From DASSQJ01 sp963773655 (GTDB taxonomy: Bacteria; Actinomycetota; Actinomycetes; Actinomycetales; Dermatophilaceae), in the NCBI GenBank assembly GCA_963773655.1, contig CAVZBX010000001.1, positions 124,001 to 188,000 on the forward strand: DNA of 64,000 nt. Reading direction: 5' to 3'. The notes beneath the pieces are model-generated. The model worked only from the letters and a program-made list of their open reading frames with translations. It was not told the DNA's origin and searched no databases. Positions 47,521-56,423 of the stretch are shown here, piece after piece. The stretch's first letter is position 1, and each line of letters opens with the position of its first letter. A program made the translations under genes and the position numbers.

Positions 47521-48633
47521 CTATCCGCTGACGACCCATTCGGCATAGAACAGGCTCAGTCCGGTGAGTACACAGATTCCAGCGATGATCCAGAATCGCG
47601 TGACGATGGTGACCTCCCCCCAGCCGACCATCTCGAAGTGATGGTGCAGCGGGGCGATCCGGAACACCCTCTTGCCCCGGAGCCTGAAGCTGCCGACCTG
47701 GATGATGACCGACAGGGTGATGATGACGAACAGACCACCCAGGATGCCGAGGAGCAGCTCGGTCCGGGTGAAGATGGCCAGGCCGGCCATCGCCGCGCCG
47801 AGCGAGAGTGATCCGGTGTCGCCCAGGATGATCTGGGCGGGAGAGGCGTTCCACCACAGGAACCCGAAACAGGCCCCCGCGACAGCGCCTCCGACGACAG
47901 CGAGGTCGAGTGCGTCCGCGATCGGGTAGCAGCTGGGACCCGGTGCAACGGTGCAGCCCTCGTTGTGCTGCCACAGGCTGATCATCGTGTACGCCCCGAA
48001 GACCATGACCGAGGCCCCGGTCGCCAGACCGTCCAGCCCGTCGCTGAGGTTGACCCCGTTGGAGGCGCCGGCGATCAGCACGTTCGCCCACACCAGGAAC
48101 AGGACCGCCCCCAGGACCGGCCCGGCGAACGCGAGGTCGAGGCCGGTGTCACGCACGAAGGAGACCGCGGTCGACGCCGGCGCGCGGCCGGCTCCGTCCG
48201 TGCTGTACAGGGCGAGGGCGACGAACACCACGGTGACCGACCCCTGACCGGCGAGCTTCTGTCGCGACGTCAGGCCCAGGCTGCGCTCGCGCCGGATCTT
48301 GGTGTAGTCATCGAGAAATCCGACCAGCCCGAGCCCGATGAGGAGGAAGAGGACCAGGAGGGCACTGGCGGAGACCGGGCTCGTGGCCAGCGCGGCCAGC
48401 CCGGCAGCATCCGCGCCGAGCAGGAGCGCGTGCGAGCCCAGGTACCCGACAAGAGCCGCACCGATCACGACCGCTCCACCCATGGTGGGCTTGCCCCGCT
48501 TGACGTGGTGCAGGGTCAAGTCGTCGTGGATCGGCTGACCCCACCCGCGCCGCACGAAGAACCGGCTGAACTGCGGCGTTCCGAGCAGCGCGACAGACAT
48601 CGCGAGCCCGCCGGCGAGCATCACGCTGAGCAT
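47521..48633 (-). CDS. mraY: MraY-like phospho-N-acetylmuramoyl-pentapeptide transferase
   Basis: A 370-residue, ten-helix enzyme that makes lipid I from UDP-MurNAc-pentapeptide and undecaprenyl phosphate. Visible active-site parts: Asp108-Asp109 with Lys112 in FLDDYTKI, the NGVNLSDGLDGLA loop near residue 195, and APLHHHFEMVGW near 325. All catalytic residues are present. It lies alone, away from any division and cell-wall cluster, beside unrelated genes, so it may be a second copy. The start MLSVMLAGGLAMS has AGGAG about 6 nt upstream. Confidence 0.9.
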   Translation of the reverse strand: MLSVMLAGGLAMSVALLGTPQFSRFFVRRGWGQPIHDDLTLHHVKRGKPTMGGAVVIGAALVGYLGSHALLLGADAAGLAALATSPVSASALLVLFLLIGLGLVGFLDDYTKIRRERSLGLTSRQKLAGQGSVTVVFVALALYSTDGAGRAPASTAVSFVRDTGLDLAFAGPVLGAVLFLVWANVLIAGASNGVNLSDGLDGLATGASVMVFGAYTMISLWQHNEGCTVAPGPSCYPIADALDLAVVGGAVAGACFGFLWWNASPAQIILGDTGSLSLGAAMAGLAIFTRTELLLGILGGLFVIITLSVIIQVGSFRLRGKRVFRIAPLHHHFEMVGWGEVTIVTRFWIIAGICVLTGLSLFYAEWVVSG

Positions 48634-48824
48634 CGACTCTCCTGCACGTCACCTTCGGGCACAGTGAAGGTCCCCCACTCCCGCCAGGATCCGCGCCCGG
48701 CAGCCCGAACCGCACACGCTAGCCGGAGGGTCCGGCGATCGACCGGGCGGGTTCCGCGGCAATGATCCTGCACTCCGCCGCTCAGCGCCCGAGGGATCCA
48801 GGCGCCCTGGAGGGGGTGGTCTGC

Positions 48825-49030
48825 TCAGGGGCGGCCGAGGTGGTCCTGTTGCGGGGTCGGGAAGTCCTCGAGGAGGACCTCCCCGAGGTGGATCGGCGTG
48901 ATGGTCGAGATTGGTGTTCCTCCTTCGGTTCATTGGCAGTCGACGATCTCGACGTTCCGCGGCCAGCGGGTGTCCACGTGAAGCAGGAAGCGCGGTGCCT
49001 GCAGCCGGTGAGGTCTGCCTGCTGGAGGTG
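48825..49030 (-). pseudogene. Relic of a higBA-like toxin-antitoxin pair
   Basis: On the minus strand a frame ends RFLLHVDTRWPRNVEIVDCQ-stop (TGA at 48930-48932), like the C terminus of HigB toxins (RWTDxGPEDVEIVDYH). Just after it come AAGGAGGA (48918-48925) and, 6 nt on, ATC TCG ACC ATC ACG, read ISTITPIHLGEVLLEDF, the N terminus of HigA-type antitoxins, with ATC in place of the ATG start and a stop at 48825. Order and spacing match a higBA operon. Both genes are truncated. Assignment is by eye. Confidence 0.5.
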
Positions 49031-49690
49031 TCAGCTGATCTCCATCTTCGGCGCGACCTCCTGAACGAGAGCTGCGAGTGCACCCGGGCTCTCAGCGAAG
49101 ACGTACACCACGACGGTTGAGACCTTGTCCCGACCGTTACCGATGAACACTGCTCCGTACGACGGACGTGCCGCCTCGCCTGCCTCGAAGAACGACACAG
49201 CGAGCTTCCCTGCTGGCGTGCTCATACTCGTGGTGGAATCCACCGAGCCATTGAACGGCTCGATCAGCGCTTCGACCTCGCCCTGAGACACGAGCATCCG
49301 CTGCGCGGAGAACACCACCCGCATCTCGCGGGGATTCACAGGATCCGCGGCGTACGCCTCGAACGGCTCGAGCCCGACGAAGCCCTTCAGGAACGCCACC
49401 TCGACGTTCATCCTCGTCGCCAAGGAGTTCACCGACGCCTCGTCCAACGCCCGCAGTTCATCGCGGTTGACAGCCACCCAGCCATCCGGCAGGCCAATCG
49501 CCCAACCTGCCCTGGGAGCGGTCACCAGTGGCGGCGCGGGCTTGGCGGGTGCTGCCGACGTGGCGGTCGATGCGTCGGCAGTTCCAGAGGCTCCGGCCGT
49601 CACCTCGGCATCCGGGGGACTCCCGCAGCCCGCAAGTGCGACAGCCACGGAGATGGCCACCACCGCCCCTTGGCGTCTCACGCGGGGCAC
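49031..49690 (-). CDS. Hypothetical lipoprotein
   Basis: A 219-residue exported protein. GTG 49690 gives VPRVRRQGAVVAISVAVALAGC, a short basic lipoprotein signal with lipobox ALAGC; an in-frame stretch continues upstream but lacks signal features. Then an Ala/Thr-rich linker and a globular domain (GWAIGLPDGWVAVNRDEL, KLAVSFFEAGEAARPSYGAVFIGN, VVVYVFAESPGALAALVQEV). The domain resembles photosystem/LpqN-like or Mog1-like folds, but I cannot assign a family. It is divergent from a second lipoprotein gene. Confidence 0.7.
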   Translation of the reverse strand: MPRVRRQGAVVAISVAVALAGCGSPPDAEVTAGASGTADASTATSAAPAKPAPPLVTAPRAGWAIGLPDGWVAVNRDELRALDEASVNSLATRMNVEVAFLKGFVGLEPFEAYAADPVNPREMRVVFSAQRMLVSQGEVEALIEPFNGSVDSTTSMSTPAGKLAVSFFEAGEAARPSYGAVFIGNGRDKVSTVVVYVFAESPGALAALVQEVAPKMEIS

Positions 49691-50013
49691 ATTAGCCGCT
49701 GGCGGTTGTGCGCACTCGGGTTCGGCAATCTCGTCCACCAATGCGAACGATGCCTCCCCGACCTTCCACCCAGCAATGCCCGGGATGACCCGCTCGACCG
49801 GCCGCATCCAGAGGAGGTCGCCCTTTCGCCGCGAGCTGGTCTGTTCGGAATCCGCGATTGAGTACTTCATCCCCGGGGGTTGGTCGTAGTCTTCGTGCGC
49901 TCCAGGCGTGCTGCTGGGGGGCGGGGTTTCGGCGCTGGGGTTCCTGCCGCCGTGGGGACGGGCCGTTCTGCAGCCCGTAGGGAACGAGATCTGCCACTGG
50001 AAGGACGGAAGCG
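49691..50013. other. Intergenic between divergent lipoprotein genes
   Basis: 323 bp. The frame of the minus-strand lipoprotein stays open through here, but I see no signal peptide at any upstream start. Promoters for both genes should lie here; none is clear by eye. Confidence 0.45.
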
Positions 50014-50739
50014 GTGCACATGGCCCAAGCTCAACCACTGGTCGCGAGCGCGATTGCCGCGATCGCTGCCGTCACGCTCGCCGCCTGCTCAGCGGGACCG
50101 ACTACCGCCGCCTCCGCGACCGCGGCCACGTCCGCCGCGGGCAGCACCCCCACCCCCAGCGCGTCCCCCAGTGCCACCGAACCGACCGCGGTCGTCGCCA
50201 AGATCAGCAACCCCCTGGTCGACCCGAACACGCTCGCTCTCCTGGGCAAGGAAGAAGTCGACAGCGCCTGGAAGTTCAGCACTCGCCTCGGAGCCACCTA
50301 CGCCTTCGACCCGACCTTGATGACGACGCCCACCAACGAGCTGGGACCGGAGGACTTCGAGGACCTGCGGGCGGGCATGACCGCGGGCGCCCTCAAGGAC
50401 TGGGACCGGTCTGTGCGAGGCCTTCCTGACATCCAGGCGCACCAATCCGTCAACGGCTTGGCGACCGTGGGCATCAACATCAACGGGTCGCGACTCCGCT
50501 CGACCGACCCGGTCACCCGCTTCGCCATCGCCGGGGGTGTGCTGGCCTTCGACGACGGCGACATCGTCACCACCCAAACCCAGACGGCGGTACTGCACCT
50601 GATCGGCGCCGACGGGCTTCCCGTCAAGTTCACCGCCGTCCGTACAGTGACGTTCCACCTGGTCAAGAAGGGCAGCCGCTGGAAGATCGACCTCTGGGAG
50701 TCCGAATCCGAACCCCGCGTCATCGAGTCCGACCGGTAG
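50014..50739 (+). CDS. Hypothetical lipoprotein
   Basis: A 241-residue exported protein with a lipoprotein signal (QPLVASAIAAIAAVTLAAC, lipobox TLAAC), a Ser/Thr/Pro-rich linker (SAAGSTPTPSASPSATEP), and a C-terminal domain with FDDGDIVTTQTQTAVLHL and RTVTFHLVKKGSRWKIDLWE, a cystatin/NTF2-like beta pattern found in small lipoproteins. Start GTG 50014, with GGAAGG upstream; ATG 50020 is possible. It is divergent from another lipoprotein gene. Function unknown. Confidence 0.72.
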   Translation: MHMAQAQPLVASAIAAIAAVTLAACSAGPTTAASATAATSAAGSTPTPSASPSATEPTAVVAKISNPLVDPNTLALLGKEEVDSAWKFSTRLGATYAFDPTLMTTPTNELGPEDFEDLRAGMTAGALKDWDRSVRGLPDIQAHQSVNGLATVGININGSRLRSTDPVTRFAIAGGVLAFDDGDIVTTQTQTAVLHLIGADGLPVKFTAVRTVTFHLVKKGSRWKIDLWESESEPRVIESDR

Positions 50740-51099
50740 CGGACGGCGTCCGCCGCCTGTTGACCACGAGTCGTGGCTGCCCAGTCATCCACGCCCGCTC
50801 TGCGGTGTCCCCTTCCGCCCCTGACGGGCGGCCCGGTCCGGGTCCAGACGGTGGACGGGCACCAACCCCTCTTCCGCGGGTTCCTCCCGTCGGACCACGT
50901 CAGGGCTCGAAGCGGCGCCCTTTCGACCTGCCCCGCATCGCCGCCTGTGGACTGCTTGCGACGTCAGAGGGTGCAGCGGTCCACGGCGGGTCTGGGGCCA
51001 GCGTTCTCCCGTGGTGCTCCCGGTCTTCGTGGCGGGGGCGCCCAGTGCTCAGGGACCGGACTGGTCCACCGATCGCATGCGGCGTGAGCGCACGCTCGG
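50740..51099. other. Intergenic, no feature recognised
   Basis: 360 bp between a lipoprotein gene and a minus-strand hypothetical gene. Several frames are open but none shows protein-like features or actinobacterial codon use. A short GCGGAC / GTCCGC hairpin lies just after the lipoprotein stop. Confidence 0.45.
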
Positions 51100-51492
51100 T
51101 CACTTGGTGCCCGAAACTCGAAGAGAAAGCGGCCGGTACTCGTCGTCCGGGTCCTCGGTAGTGAAACCGCTGGCCTCGAGAATGGCTTGCATCGCCCGCG
51201 TCATGGCCTGGTTGATCGACCCGTTGAGACGGATGGCCGGATGGTCGAACTCTTGAGCAAGTAGCGGTGCTGCGAGTCTGTCTCGCAGGTCCTGGCTGGC
51301 CGTCCAGTGGATGAAGACTCCGCCTGCCTCGTCGTCGAGCTGATCACCTTCGATCTCTGCACCCGGGACGTCCGGTTGGTCCGGTGTGGCGAGGTGGGCG
51401 GGCAGCCCGGCAAGCACGAGCGCCTCCAGAACGTCGGCGGAGATCTGACGGCGATCTCGCAGCTCGTCGTCCGGCGCCGCAGTCAGCGACAT
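51100..51492 (-). CDS. Hypothetical protein
   Basis: A 130-residue acidic soluble protein with good codon use. It reads SADVLEALVLAGLPAHLATPD, GGVFIHWTASQDLRDRL and AIRLNGSINQAMTRAMQAILEASGF; the latter part may form a helix pair. I know no family. It is 58 bp downstream of the helix-turn-helix gene on the same strand, so the two may be cotranscribed. Confidence 0.6.
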   Translation of the reverse strand: MSLTAAPDDELRDRRQISADVLEALVLAGLPAHLATPDQPDVPGAEIEGDQLDDEAGGVFIHWTASQDLRDRLAAPLLAQEFDHPAIRLNGSINQAMTRAMQAILEASGFTTEDPDDEYRPLSLRVSGTK

Positions 51493-51550
51493 AGGACAAC
51501 GATGGGTGCTCCCCGCGCTGCACCTTGTCGCCGCGTGGCAAGTCGTGCGT

Positions 51551-52078
51551 TCACCATGTCGCGGGGTGGATGAAGTCCGCCGCAGGGCGCTGGAGCCACT
51601 GGGTGATCCTCATCGTGAGCTCCAGGTCGGCCAGCCGCGCTGCTCGCAGGTTGGTGAGCCTGCCGGGGCTGCAGCCCAGCTCCTGCGCGAGTTGGGCCCA
51701 GGTCCGCCCGCGCTCGCGTCGCTCCTGGTTGAGTGCATCGTGCAGCTGCGGGAGGTCCCATCGCAGCCGGGCGTCCGGACCCGCCTCCGGGAGGGCGGTG
51801 TCACCGGCCTGTCGCGGCCGACCGACCAGGAAGTCCTCGGGAGGACGCTCGAGCCAGCGCAACATGAACAGGGCGTACTGGCAGGACGTGGCCCCCCGCT
51901 CGCCCAGACGTCCTACCGCGCCGCCGCACAGCGGATGATCATCACGCTCGACATTGAGCTGCTCGGACTGCTCCCACAGCTCGTCGGCCACGTCGTACCA
52001 GCCCAGCCTGCGGCGCTCCCGTTCGGCATCGACAGCAGCGACAAACGCGGTGAAGTCGAACACGGGTGCAACCGACAT
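51551..52078 (-). CDS. Helix-turn-helix protein (XRE-like, two HTH regions)
   Basis: A 175-residue protein. Residues about 10-75 (FTAFVAAVDAERERRRLGWYDVADEL) and about 105-165 (QLHDALNQERRERGRTWAQLAQELGCSPGRLTNLRAARL) each look like a Cro/XRE helix-turn-helix, joined by a Cys/Trp-containing segment. The second is the clearer. The C terminus (MRITQWLQRPAADFIHPATW) mirrors FMLRWLERPPEDFLVG, showing internal duplication. ATG 52078 begins MSVAPVFDFTAF. A DNA-binding regulator is likely; target unknown. Confidence 0.72.
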   Translation of the reverse strand: MSVAPVFDFTAFVAAVDAERERRRLGWYDVADELWEQSEQLNVERDDHPLCGGAVGRLGERGATSCQYALFMLRWLERPPEDFLVGRPRQAGDTALPEAGPDARLRWDLPQLHDALNQERRERGRTWAQLAQELGCSPGRLTNLRAARLADLELTMRITQWLQRPAADFIHPATW

Positions 52079-52191
52079 CCCGCAAAACGTAGCCCGGCCA
52101 CGGGCCACCGGCTGGACTCTGCACACCTCCGGTGAGCACCTGGCACTGATGTGCCGCGTTCCGGGAAGCCGCGAAGAGAGCCTCCAACCGG

Positions 52192-52249
52192 GCACCTGGA
52201 CCGAGTCCGGCCAGACACCGGACCTGCCGACAATGGTCAAGTAGTCGCG
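52192..52249. repeat. Dispersed 58-bp repeat, copy A
   Basis: 50 of 58 positions match 60913-60970 in the same orientation, starting GCACCTGGACCGAG and containing GGCCAGACACCGG and CGACAAT. The other copy lies next to an IS110 remnant. The gap 52079-52423 holds no other supported feature. Confidence 0.75.
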
Positions 52250-52423
52250 AATCGACCGGGGCGTTCGCCGCGGAGTTGGGTGCTGCCGCTGACGGCGCCA
52301 ACATGCAGAGTCGAGGTGGGTCGCTACCGGCGGTCCAGTGGTCGACGAACCGGCCGTCCTCGGGCTGGCCACTGCGGGAATGCCGGGTCTGTGCGAGGCG
52401 GAACATCCGGCTTTCGCGGCCGC

Positions 52424-52606
52424 TCAGCCGAACGTGCCACCGATTCCACCCAACAGATCTGCCGGGTTGATGCCGAGCCGATGGAGGAGGTCCGCATGCT
52501 GCTCGGTGTCGACCACCTCGGGTAGCTCGCGCTCCGCGAGGTCGGCGACATCGTCCTCGTTCCGGCCGCGAAGCTGATCGACGATCTCCTGCCGGTCGAT
52601 GTCCAA
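52424..52606 (-). CDS. Hypothetical 60-residue protein
   Basis: A small acidic protein with a TTG start and GGAGGGA about 11 nt upstream: DRQEIVDQLRGRNEDDVADLAERELPEVVDTEQHADLLHRLGI, then NPADLLGGIGGTFG. Mostly helical with a Gly-rich tail; codon use is typical of real genes. No family known. It is 345 bp upstream of the helix-turn-helix gene on the same strand. Confidence 0.5.
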   Translation of the reverse strand: MDIDRQEIVDQLRGRNEDDVADLAERELPEVVDTEQHADLLHRLGINPADLLGGIGGTFG

Positions 52607-52881
52607 CTGTCACTCCCTCCGACGTCGTCACCAGGCCTCCAGCGTGCCCCTTCCTCGCTGTCGGCGGAAGGGCGGCATCCTGTGTTTCGTCGTCCTCGTT
52701 CCCGACGCGAGCGAGCTCCTGGGCGCCCAGACTGCGTTGTCGGCAAGGCGCAGCTCGTCCTGGCGCCGCCACACGCTCACCGGGCGTGGTGCGCGGGACC
52801 GGCTTCTTCGCCGGGATGGCTGTGGCGTCCCGGCGGCAAAGCCAGTGGTGTGACCAGCGCGCCCGCCGTAGCGTCCTGGCT

Positions 52882-53409
52882 GTGCCGAATCCGCCCACCG
52901 TGTCGCTGCGACCCCGCACCGACGAGGACCTTGACCTGCTGTTCGAGATCGCCGCTGACCTGGACACCTGGGAAGAGCGAACACCGCACGCGCCGCGGCC
53001 CTTGACGAGGGACCGCTTCGACGCTCAACTCGCGACCGCCGCCGACGGCACCCGGGCCCCGGTGTTGTTCGTGGTCGACGTCGACGGCACTGCTGTAGGC
53101 ATCGCGAGCCTGTTCGACGTCGACCTGCTCGCACGTCACGCCGAGGCGGGGATCAACCTGGAACGGAGTGCTCGGGGTCGTGGAATCGGCACGGCCGCGA
53201 TCATCCAGCTCGTCGAGTTCGGGTTCGTGCGTCTCAACCTGCGCCGGATCCACTTACAGGCGATCTCATCGAACGTGGCCGCAATCCGCGCCTACGAGAA
53301 GGCAGGCTTCGTGATGGAGGGACGTCAACGCCAGCACGCCTGGGTTCGAGGCGCCTACGAGGACATCGTGCGCATGGGGATCCTGCGCTCGGAGCAGCGG
53401 ACCACGTAG
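52882..53409 (+). CDS. GNAT-family N-acetyltransferase (RimJ/RimL type)
   Basis: A 175-residue acetyltransferase. The acetyl-CoA loop is SARGRGIGTAAI near residue 95; VSLRPRTDEDLDLLFEIAADL starts the fold and NVAAIRAYEKAGFVMEGRQRQHAWVRGAYEDIV is the RimJ-like C-terminal part. GTG 52882 gives the usual length. Members modify N termini of proteins or small amines; the substrate here is unknown. Confidence 0.87.
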   Translation: MPNPPTVSLRPRTDEDLDLLFEIAADLDTWEERTPHAPRPLTRDRFDAQLATAADGTRAPVLFVVDVDGTAVGIASLFDVDLLARHAEAGINLERSARGRGIGTAAIIQLVEFGFVRLNLRRIHLQAISSNVAAIRAYEKAGFVMEGRQRQHAWVRGAYEDIVRMGILRSEQRTT

Positions 53410-53658
53410 ACCCGACCCGTTCGATTCAGCTGACGTCTGCTCAGATCGAGATCCCATGGTTCGACCGCTTCGGAAGTGCGCCAGTTCGCCGCCAAACGCG
53501 CGGTCGGCGATATGACGCGTCGCCGGCAAGGTCCGGCCCCAGAGTGCCAGTAGGTCGCAGGCTCACCGGGGGTCCGGGCGGACCGTGGCTGGTGCGTGAT
53601 CGACCTCGGTGGCTCGTCACCCTCGGTGAGAACGGGCTCCCGGGCTGTCTACGGTTCG

Positions 53659-53958
53659 TCATGGCTGGTCGACGGCGACCAGTTCGCGTTCGCTCGAGGT
53701 AGTCGCCTCTGCCAGTCGGTCGATCTCCGCGTAGCGGGCGCCGTGCTCGTCCAGCAGCCGGTGCCACGCCTCCGCCGAGCTGAACCGGTCGACGGTGAGG
53801 TACCGCCCCGAGGTCCCGATGCAGCGATACAGCTCAGTACCCACATAGCCGTCCGAGACTGCGAAGAGGGCGGCCCAGTCACCGTCGGCCGCGTAGATCC
53901 GTTCGAAGTCTTCCTCGCGGCCTTGCGCCACGTCGTACTGCCAGATCCGTACGAACAC
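53659..53958 (-). CDS. Antibiotic biosynthesis monooxygenase-like (ABM) protein
   Basis: A 99-residue dimeric alpha/beta barrel protein: FVRIWQYDVAQGREEDFERIY, VGTELYRCIGTSGRYLTVDRFSSAEAWHRLL and a C-terminal helix. Length and pattern fit the ABM family, which includes heme-degrading and quinone-forming monooxygenases as well as non-enzymatic members. GTG 53958 is used. Function cannot be narrowed. Confidence 0.78.
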   Translation of the reverse strand: MFVRIWQYDVAQGREEDFERIYAADGDWAALFAVSDGYVGTELYRCIGTSGRYLTVDRFSSAEAWHRLLDEHGARYAEIDRLAEATTSSERELVAVDQP

Positions 53959-54110
53959 GGGTCCATGCTGCTTCGCTGCGGATCGCGTGTAAAGCCACCA
54001 CCTCAGCCAGGCACGGACTGTCCCGTGCACGGCCGAAGAGCCGGGGACCATGTGCCTGGCGGACCCTGCACCCGCGTCTGTTCGCCGCCAACGGGCGTGA
54101 ATGTGGCGGC

Positions 54111-54740
54111 CTACGGCGGCCAGTCGCCCAAGAGCCTGTCGCGGTGAGCTCGGTCGGTGGTTCCGGGCGCTGCGTCATACGCGTCTGCGTCAGACCGAGA
54201 GAGTCCGCCGTTGTAGCCGAGCGTGCAGAAGCCGAGTCGAGACCAACGGCCGGCTTCCCCCTCGGCCATCACGGTGAGGCGATGCGCGCGTCCCTCCACA
54301 ACGCCATGAGATCGTACGTCTTCCTCGGCGTCGAGAAGCTGCCGGAAGGGTGCCCCCTCGCCGATCGTCAGGTGAGGGATGACCTCCTCGAACTGGCCCC
54401 CGTAGGGAGGGCAGTCGGGAAAGGCGGCCCACAAGCGTTCGGTGAGCTCGCGGAAGGGCTCGGCCTGATCCGGAGCGAGGTAGAGGACCTGCTGGCCGAA
54501 CCATCCCGTTCTGGCGAAGCGGTAGTCGAAGGGGGCAACGGCGGCGGCCACCTCGGCCACCTGGCGGAGGACTGCCTCGGACATGCGGTCCGGGATGACG
54601 AAGGGGAAGAGGGCGGTCACATGCGCGGGAACTCCGAGACCCGCAACCCTGTCGAGTCGGGATCTCGGCTCCGCAACGGCAGGCTCGGCCTCGGGTATCT
54701 CGATGATCAAGCCTGACTGGCGAGGGGCCATACGTTCCAT
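54111..54740 (-). CDS. 2'-5' RNA ligase / phosphoesterase (LigT-like)
   Basis: A 209-residue 2H phosphoesterase. Both signature motifs are present: His40-x-Thr42 in VPAHVTALFPF and His123-x-Thr125 in IPHLTIGEG. LIIEIPEAEPAV opens the fold. 2H enzymes cleave cyclic phosphates or 2'-5' bonds in RNA or nucleotides; the true substrate is unknown. ATG 54740 or 54731 can serve as start. The ABM gene follows on the same strand after 152 bp. Confidence 0.88.
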   Translation of the reverse strand: MERMAPRQSGLIIEIPEAEPAVAEPRSRLDRVAGLGVPAHVTALFPFVIPDRMSEAVLRQVAEVAAAVAPFDYRFARTGWFGQQVLYLAPDQAEPFRELTERLWAAFPDCPPYGGQFEEVIPHLTIGEGAPFRQLLDAEEDVRSHGVVEGRAHRLTVMAEGEAGRWSRLGFCTLGYNGGLSRSDADAYDAAPGTTDRAHRDRLLGDWPP

Positions 54741-54941
54741 TCAACGGCGACCCGCATCAGCCGGCAAGAAGGCTTTGCGCCGGCCGCGTGGTGTCTGGCC
54801 GCGCGGTCGTGGTCTATCCGCCGCGTGGCCCTCGTGGTGGTTGAGGGCGAGCCCACGCATGGCGTGGCTCTCCAGCTCGACGAGCCGGCCTTGTCACACC
54901 GCGAGTGGACGCCATGAGAGCGAGCGGTTGAGGTCCCGCAG

Positions 54942-55631
54942 TCAGCGGACCCAGATGCGATGGGGCCCCAGCGCATCGAAACCAGCGTCCAGCATGGCCT
55001 CGAGATCGGCCCCGGCGGCATAGTCGACGATGGCTCGACCCGGGCTGACTGCCGCCGCGATCCGCAGCAGCACTCGAGGGTCTGTCGGGGCGCCGTCGGA
55101 TGACCAGGTGTTGGAGAGGCCGACGACCGACTCCGCGTCGTGGAGGATCGCCCCACCGGTCAGGTCCGCACCCTCGCTACGGGCCAGCACCGTGAAGCGG
55201 GGGTGAGCCCACAGGTCGGTGGGGAGAACGCCCACCGTGTCGTGATGGTGGTTCCACCGAGCCATCACCTCGTCGTCGAGAACGCGGTCCCAGCCGGTGG
55301 GCATGGCCGGCGTCGCGACGGCATCGTGGTGCAGCCACGTGGCTGTGAACAACGGCTCGAACCCATACGTGGTCAGGTCGAGAAGAGCGAACGCGTCGGC
55401 GACCGAGCCGTGCTCGTGTCGCTCCATGCGAACCAGCACCTCCGAGGGGTCGGTGGTCGGCACCAAGGTCTTGACGACTGAATGCCAACGGGGCGCAGCG
55501 CTCTCGGCCCACCACAGGGCCCCATCGGAGTCGGTGGCGATCCGGTGCACAGCGAAGATGTCGTCGTACCAGTTGCGACTCGCAGACACTGCCTTCTGGA
55601 GACGCGGATCCATCATCGACGCATTGTGCAC
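54942..55631 (-). CDS. Hypothetical protein, possible GNAT-like fold
   Basis: A 229-residue soluble protein: KAVSASRNWYDDIFAVHRI, LWWAESAAPRWHSVVKTLVP, FEPLFTATWLH, then RFTVLARSEGADLTGGAILHDAESVVGLSNTWSS and VDYAAGADLEAMLDAGFDALGPHRIWVR. The last part (Asn-containing loop, then GFDALGPHRIW) is like the end of acetyltransferase-like domains. No acetyl-CoA loop is clear, so the call is weak. Confidence 0.6.
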   Translation of the reverse strand: MHNASMMDPRLQKAVSASRNWYDDIFAVHRIATDSDGALWWAESAAPRWHSVVKTLVPTTDPSEVLVRMERHEHGSVADAFALLDLTTYGFEPLFTATWLHHDAVATPAMPTGWDRVLDDEVMARWNHHHDTVGVLPTDLWAHPRFTVLARSEGADLTGGAILHDAESVVGLSNTWSSDGAPTDPRVLLRIAAAVSPGRAIVDYAAGADLEAMLDAGFDALGPHRIWVR

Positions 55632-55820
55632 CGGGCCCCGTACGAGTCAGCCATCCCGTGGGGGCCGGAGACAACGAGCGCGGTTGCCGCCCGGGTGATG
55701 TTGGGGGAGACGGACGGGCCCACCAGCTCATGCTGGATGCCCCCGGGTCTGACGAGCAGGTGCAGCACACCGCCACGTAGCGACCGCCATTTTGGCCGTG
55801 ACGTACTGCACACTTCGATC

Positions 55821-56258
55821 ATGGAGTTCACGACCGAGCTGCAGGCCACCGGCGGCAACACCACCGGCTTCGTCGTTCCCGACGCGGTGGTCGAGGAGTT
55901 GGGCGGCGGGCGACGACCGAAGGTGGTCGTGACGGTGAACGGGCACGCCTGGCGCACGAGCATCGCATCAATGGGCGGGCGGTTCCTGTTGGGCGCCAGC
56001 GCAGCGGTTCGTGACGCCGCGGGCATCGCCGCCGGCCAGACCCACACCGTGGCCGTGGAGCTCGACACCGCCCCGCGCAGCATCGAGGTGCCGGAGGACC
56101 TCGCGGCCGCGCTCGCCGACCATCCCGCCGCCGCCGAAGCGTGGAAGAGCCTCAGCTACAGCCACCAACGCCAGCACGCCGACGCCATCGCCGCGGCCAC
56201 GAAGCCCGAAACGCGTCAACGCCGCATCGCCTCGACCATCGCGAAACTCGACGGCTAG
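55821..56258 (+). CDS. YdeI/OmpD-associated family protein (DUF1905)
   Basis: A 145-residue protein. The N-terminal DUF1905 beta domain reads FTTELQATGGNTTGFVVPD and VVTVNGHAWRTSIASMGGRFLLGAS; the C-terminal helices read VPEDLAAALADHPAAAEAWKSLSYSHQRQHADAI and ETRQRRIASTIAKL, the bacteriocin-protection/YdeI motif. Found widely in Actinobacteria; exact role unknown. ATG 55821 matches the family start. Confidence 0.87.
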   Translation: MEFTTELQATGGNTTGFVVPDAVVEELGGGRRPKVVVTVNGHAWRTSIASMGGRFLLGASAAVRDAAGIAAGQTHTVAVELDTAPRSIEVPEDLAAALADHPAAAEAWKSLSYSHQRQHADAIAAATKPETRQRRIASTIAKLDG

Positions 56259-56423
56259 AGCCCGGCCCCTGCCGTTGTCGGATCATGAGGGGGCTCTGCG
56301 CTCTCCGGCGCAGAAGTAGGGTCGGAAGCTTCTCCGGTACCCGCTGCATACCGCCGCCAGACGGCCGACCCCCGGGCCCTGTGGTCGTGTCGCTGCTGGT
56401 GATGCCTCCGTTACCGTGACGAC

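Noticed and set aside
50900..51103. Small minus-strand frame in the gap before the 51.1-kb gene
   Set aside because: Low-complexity product, no ribosome-binding site, no neighbour logic.
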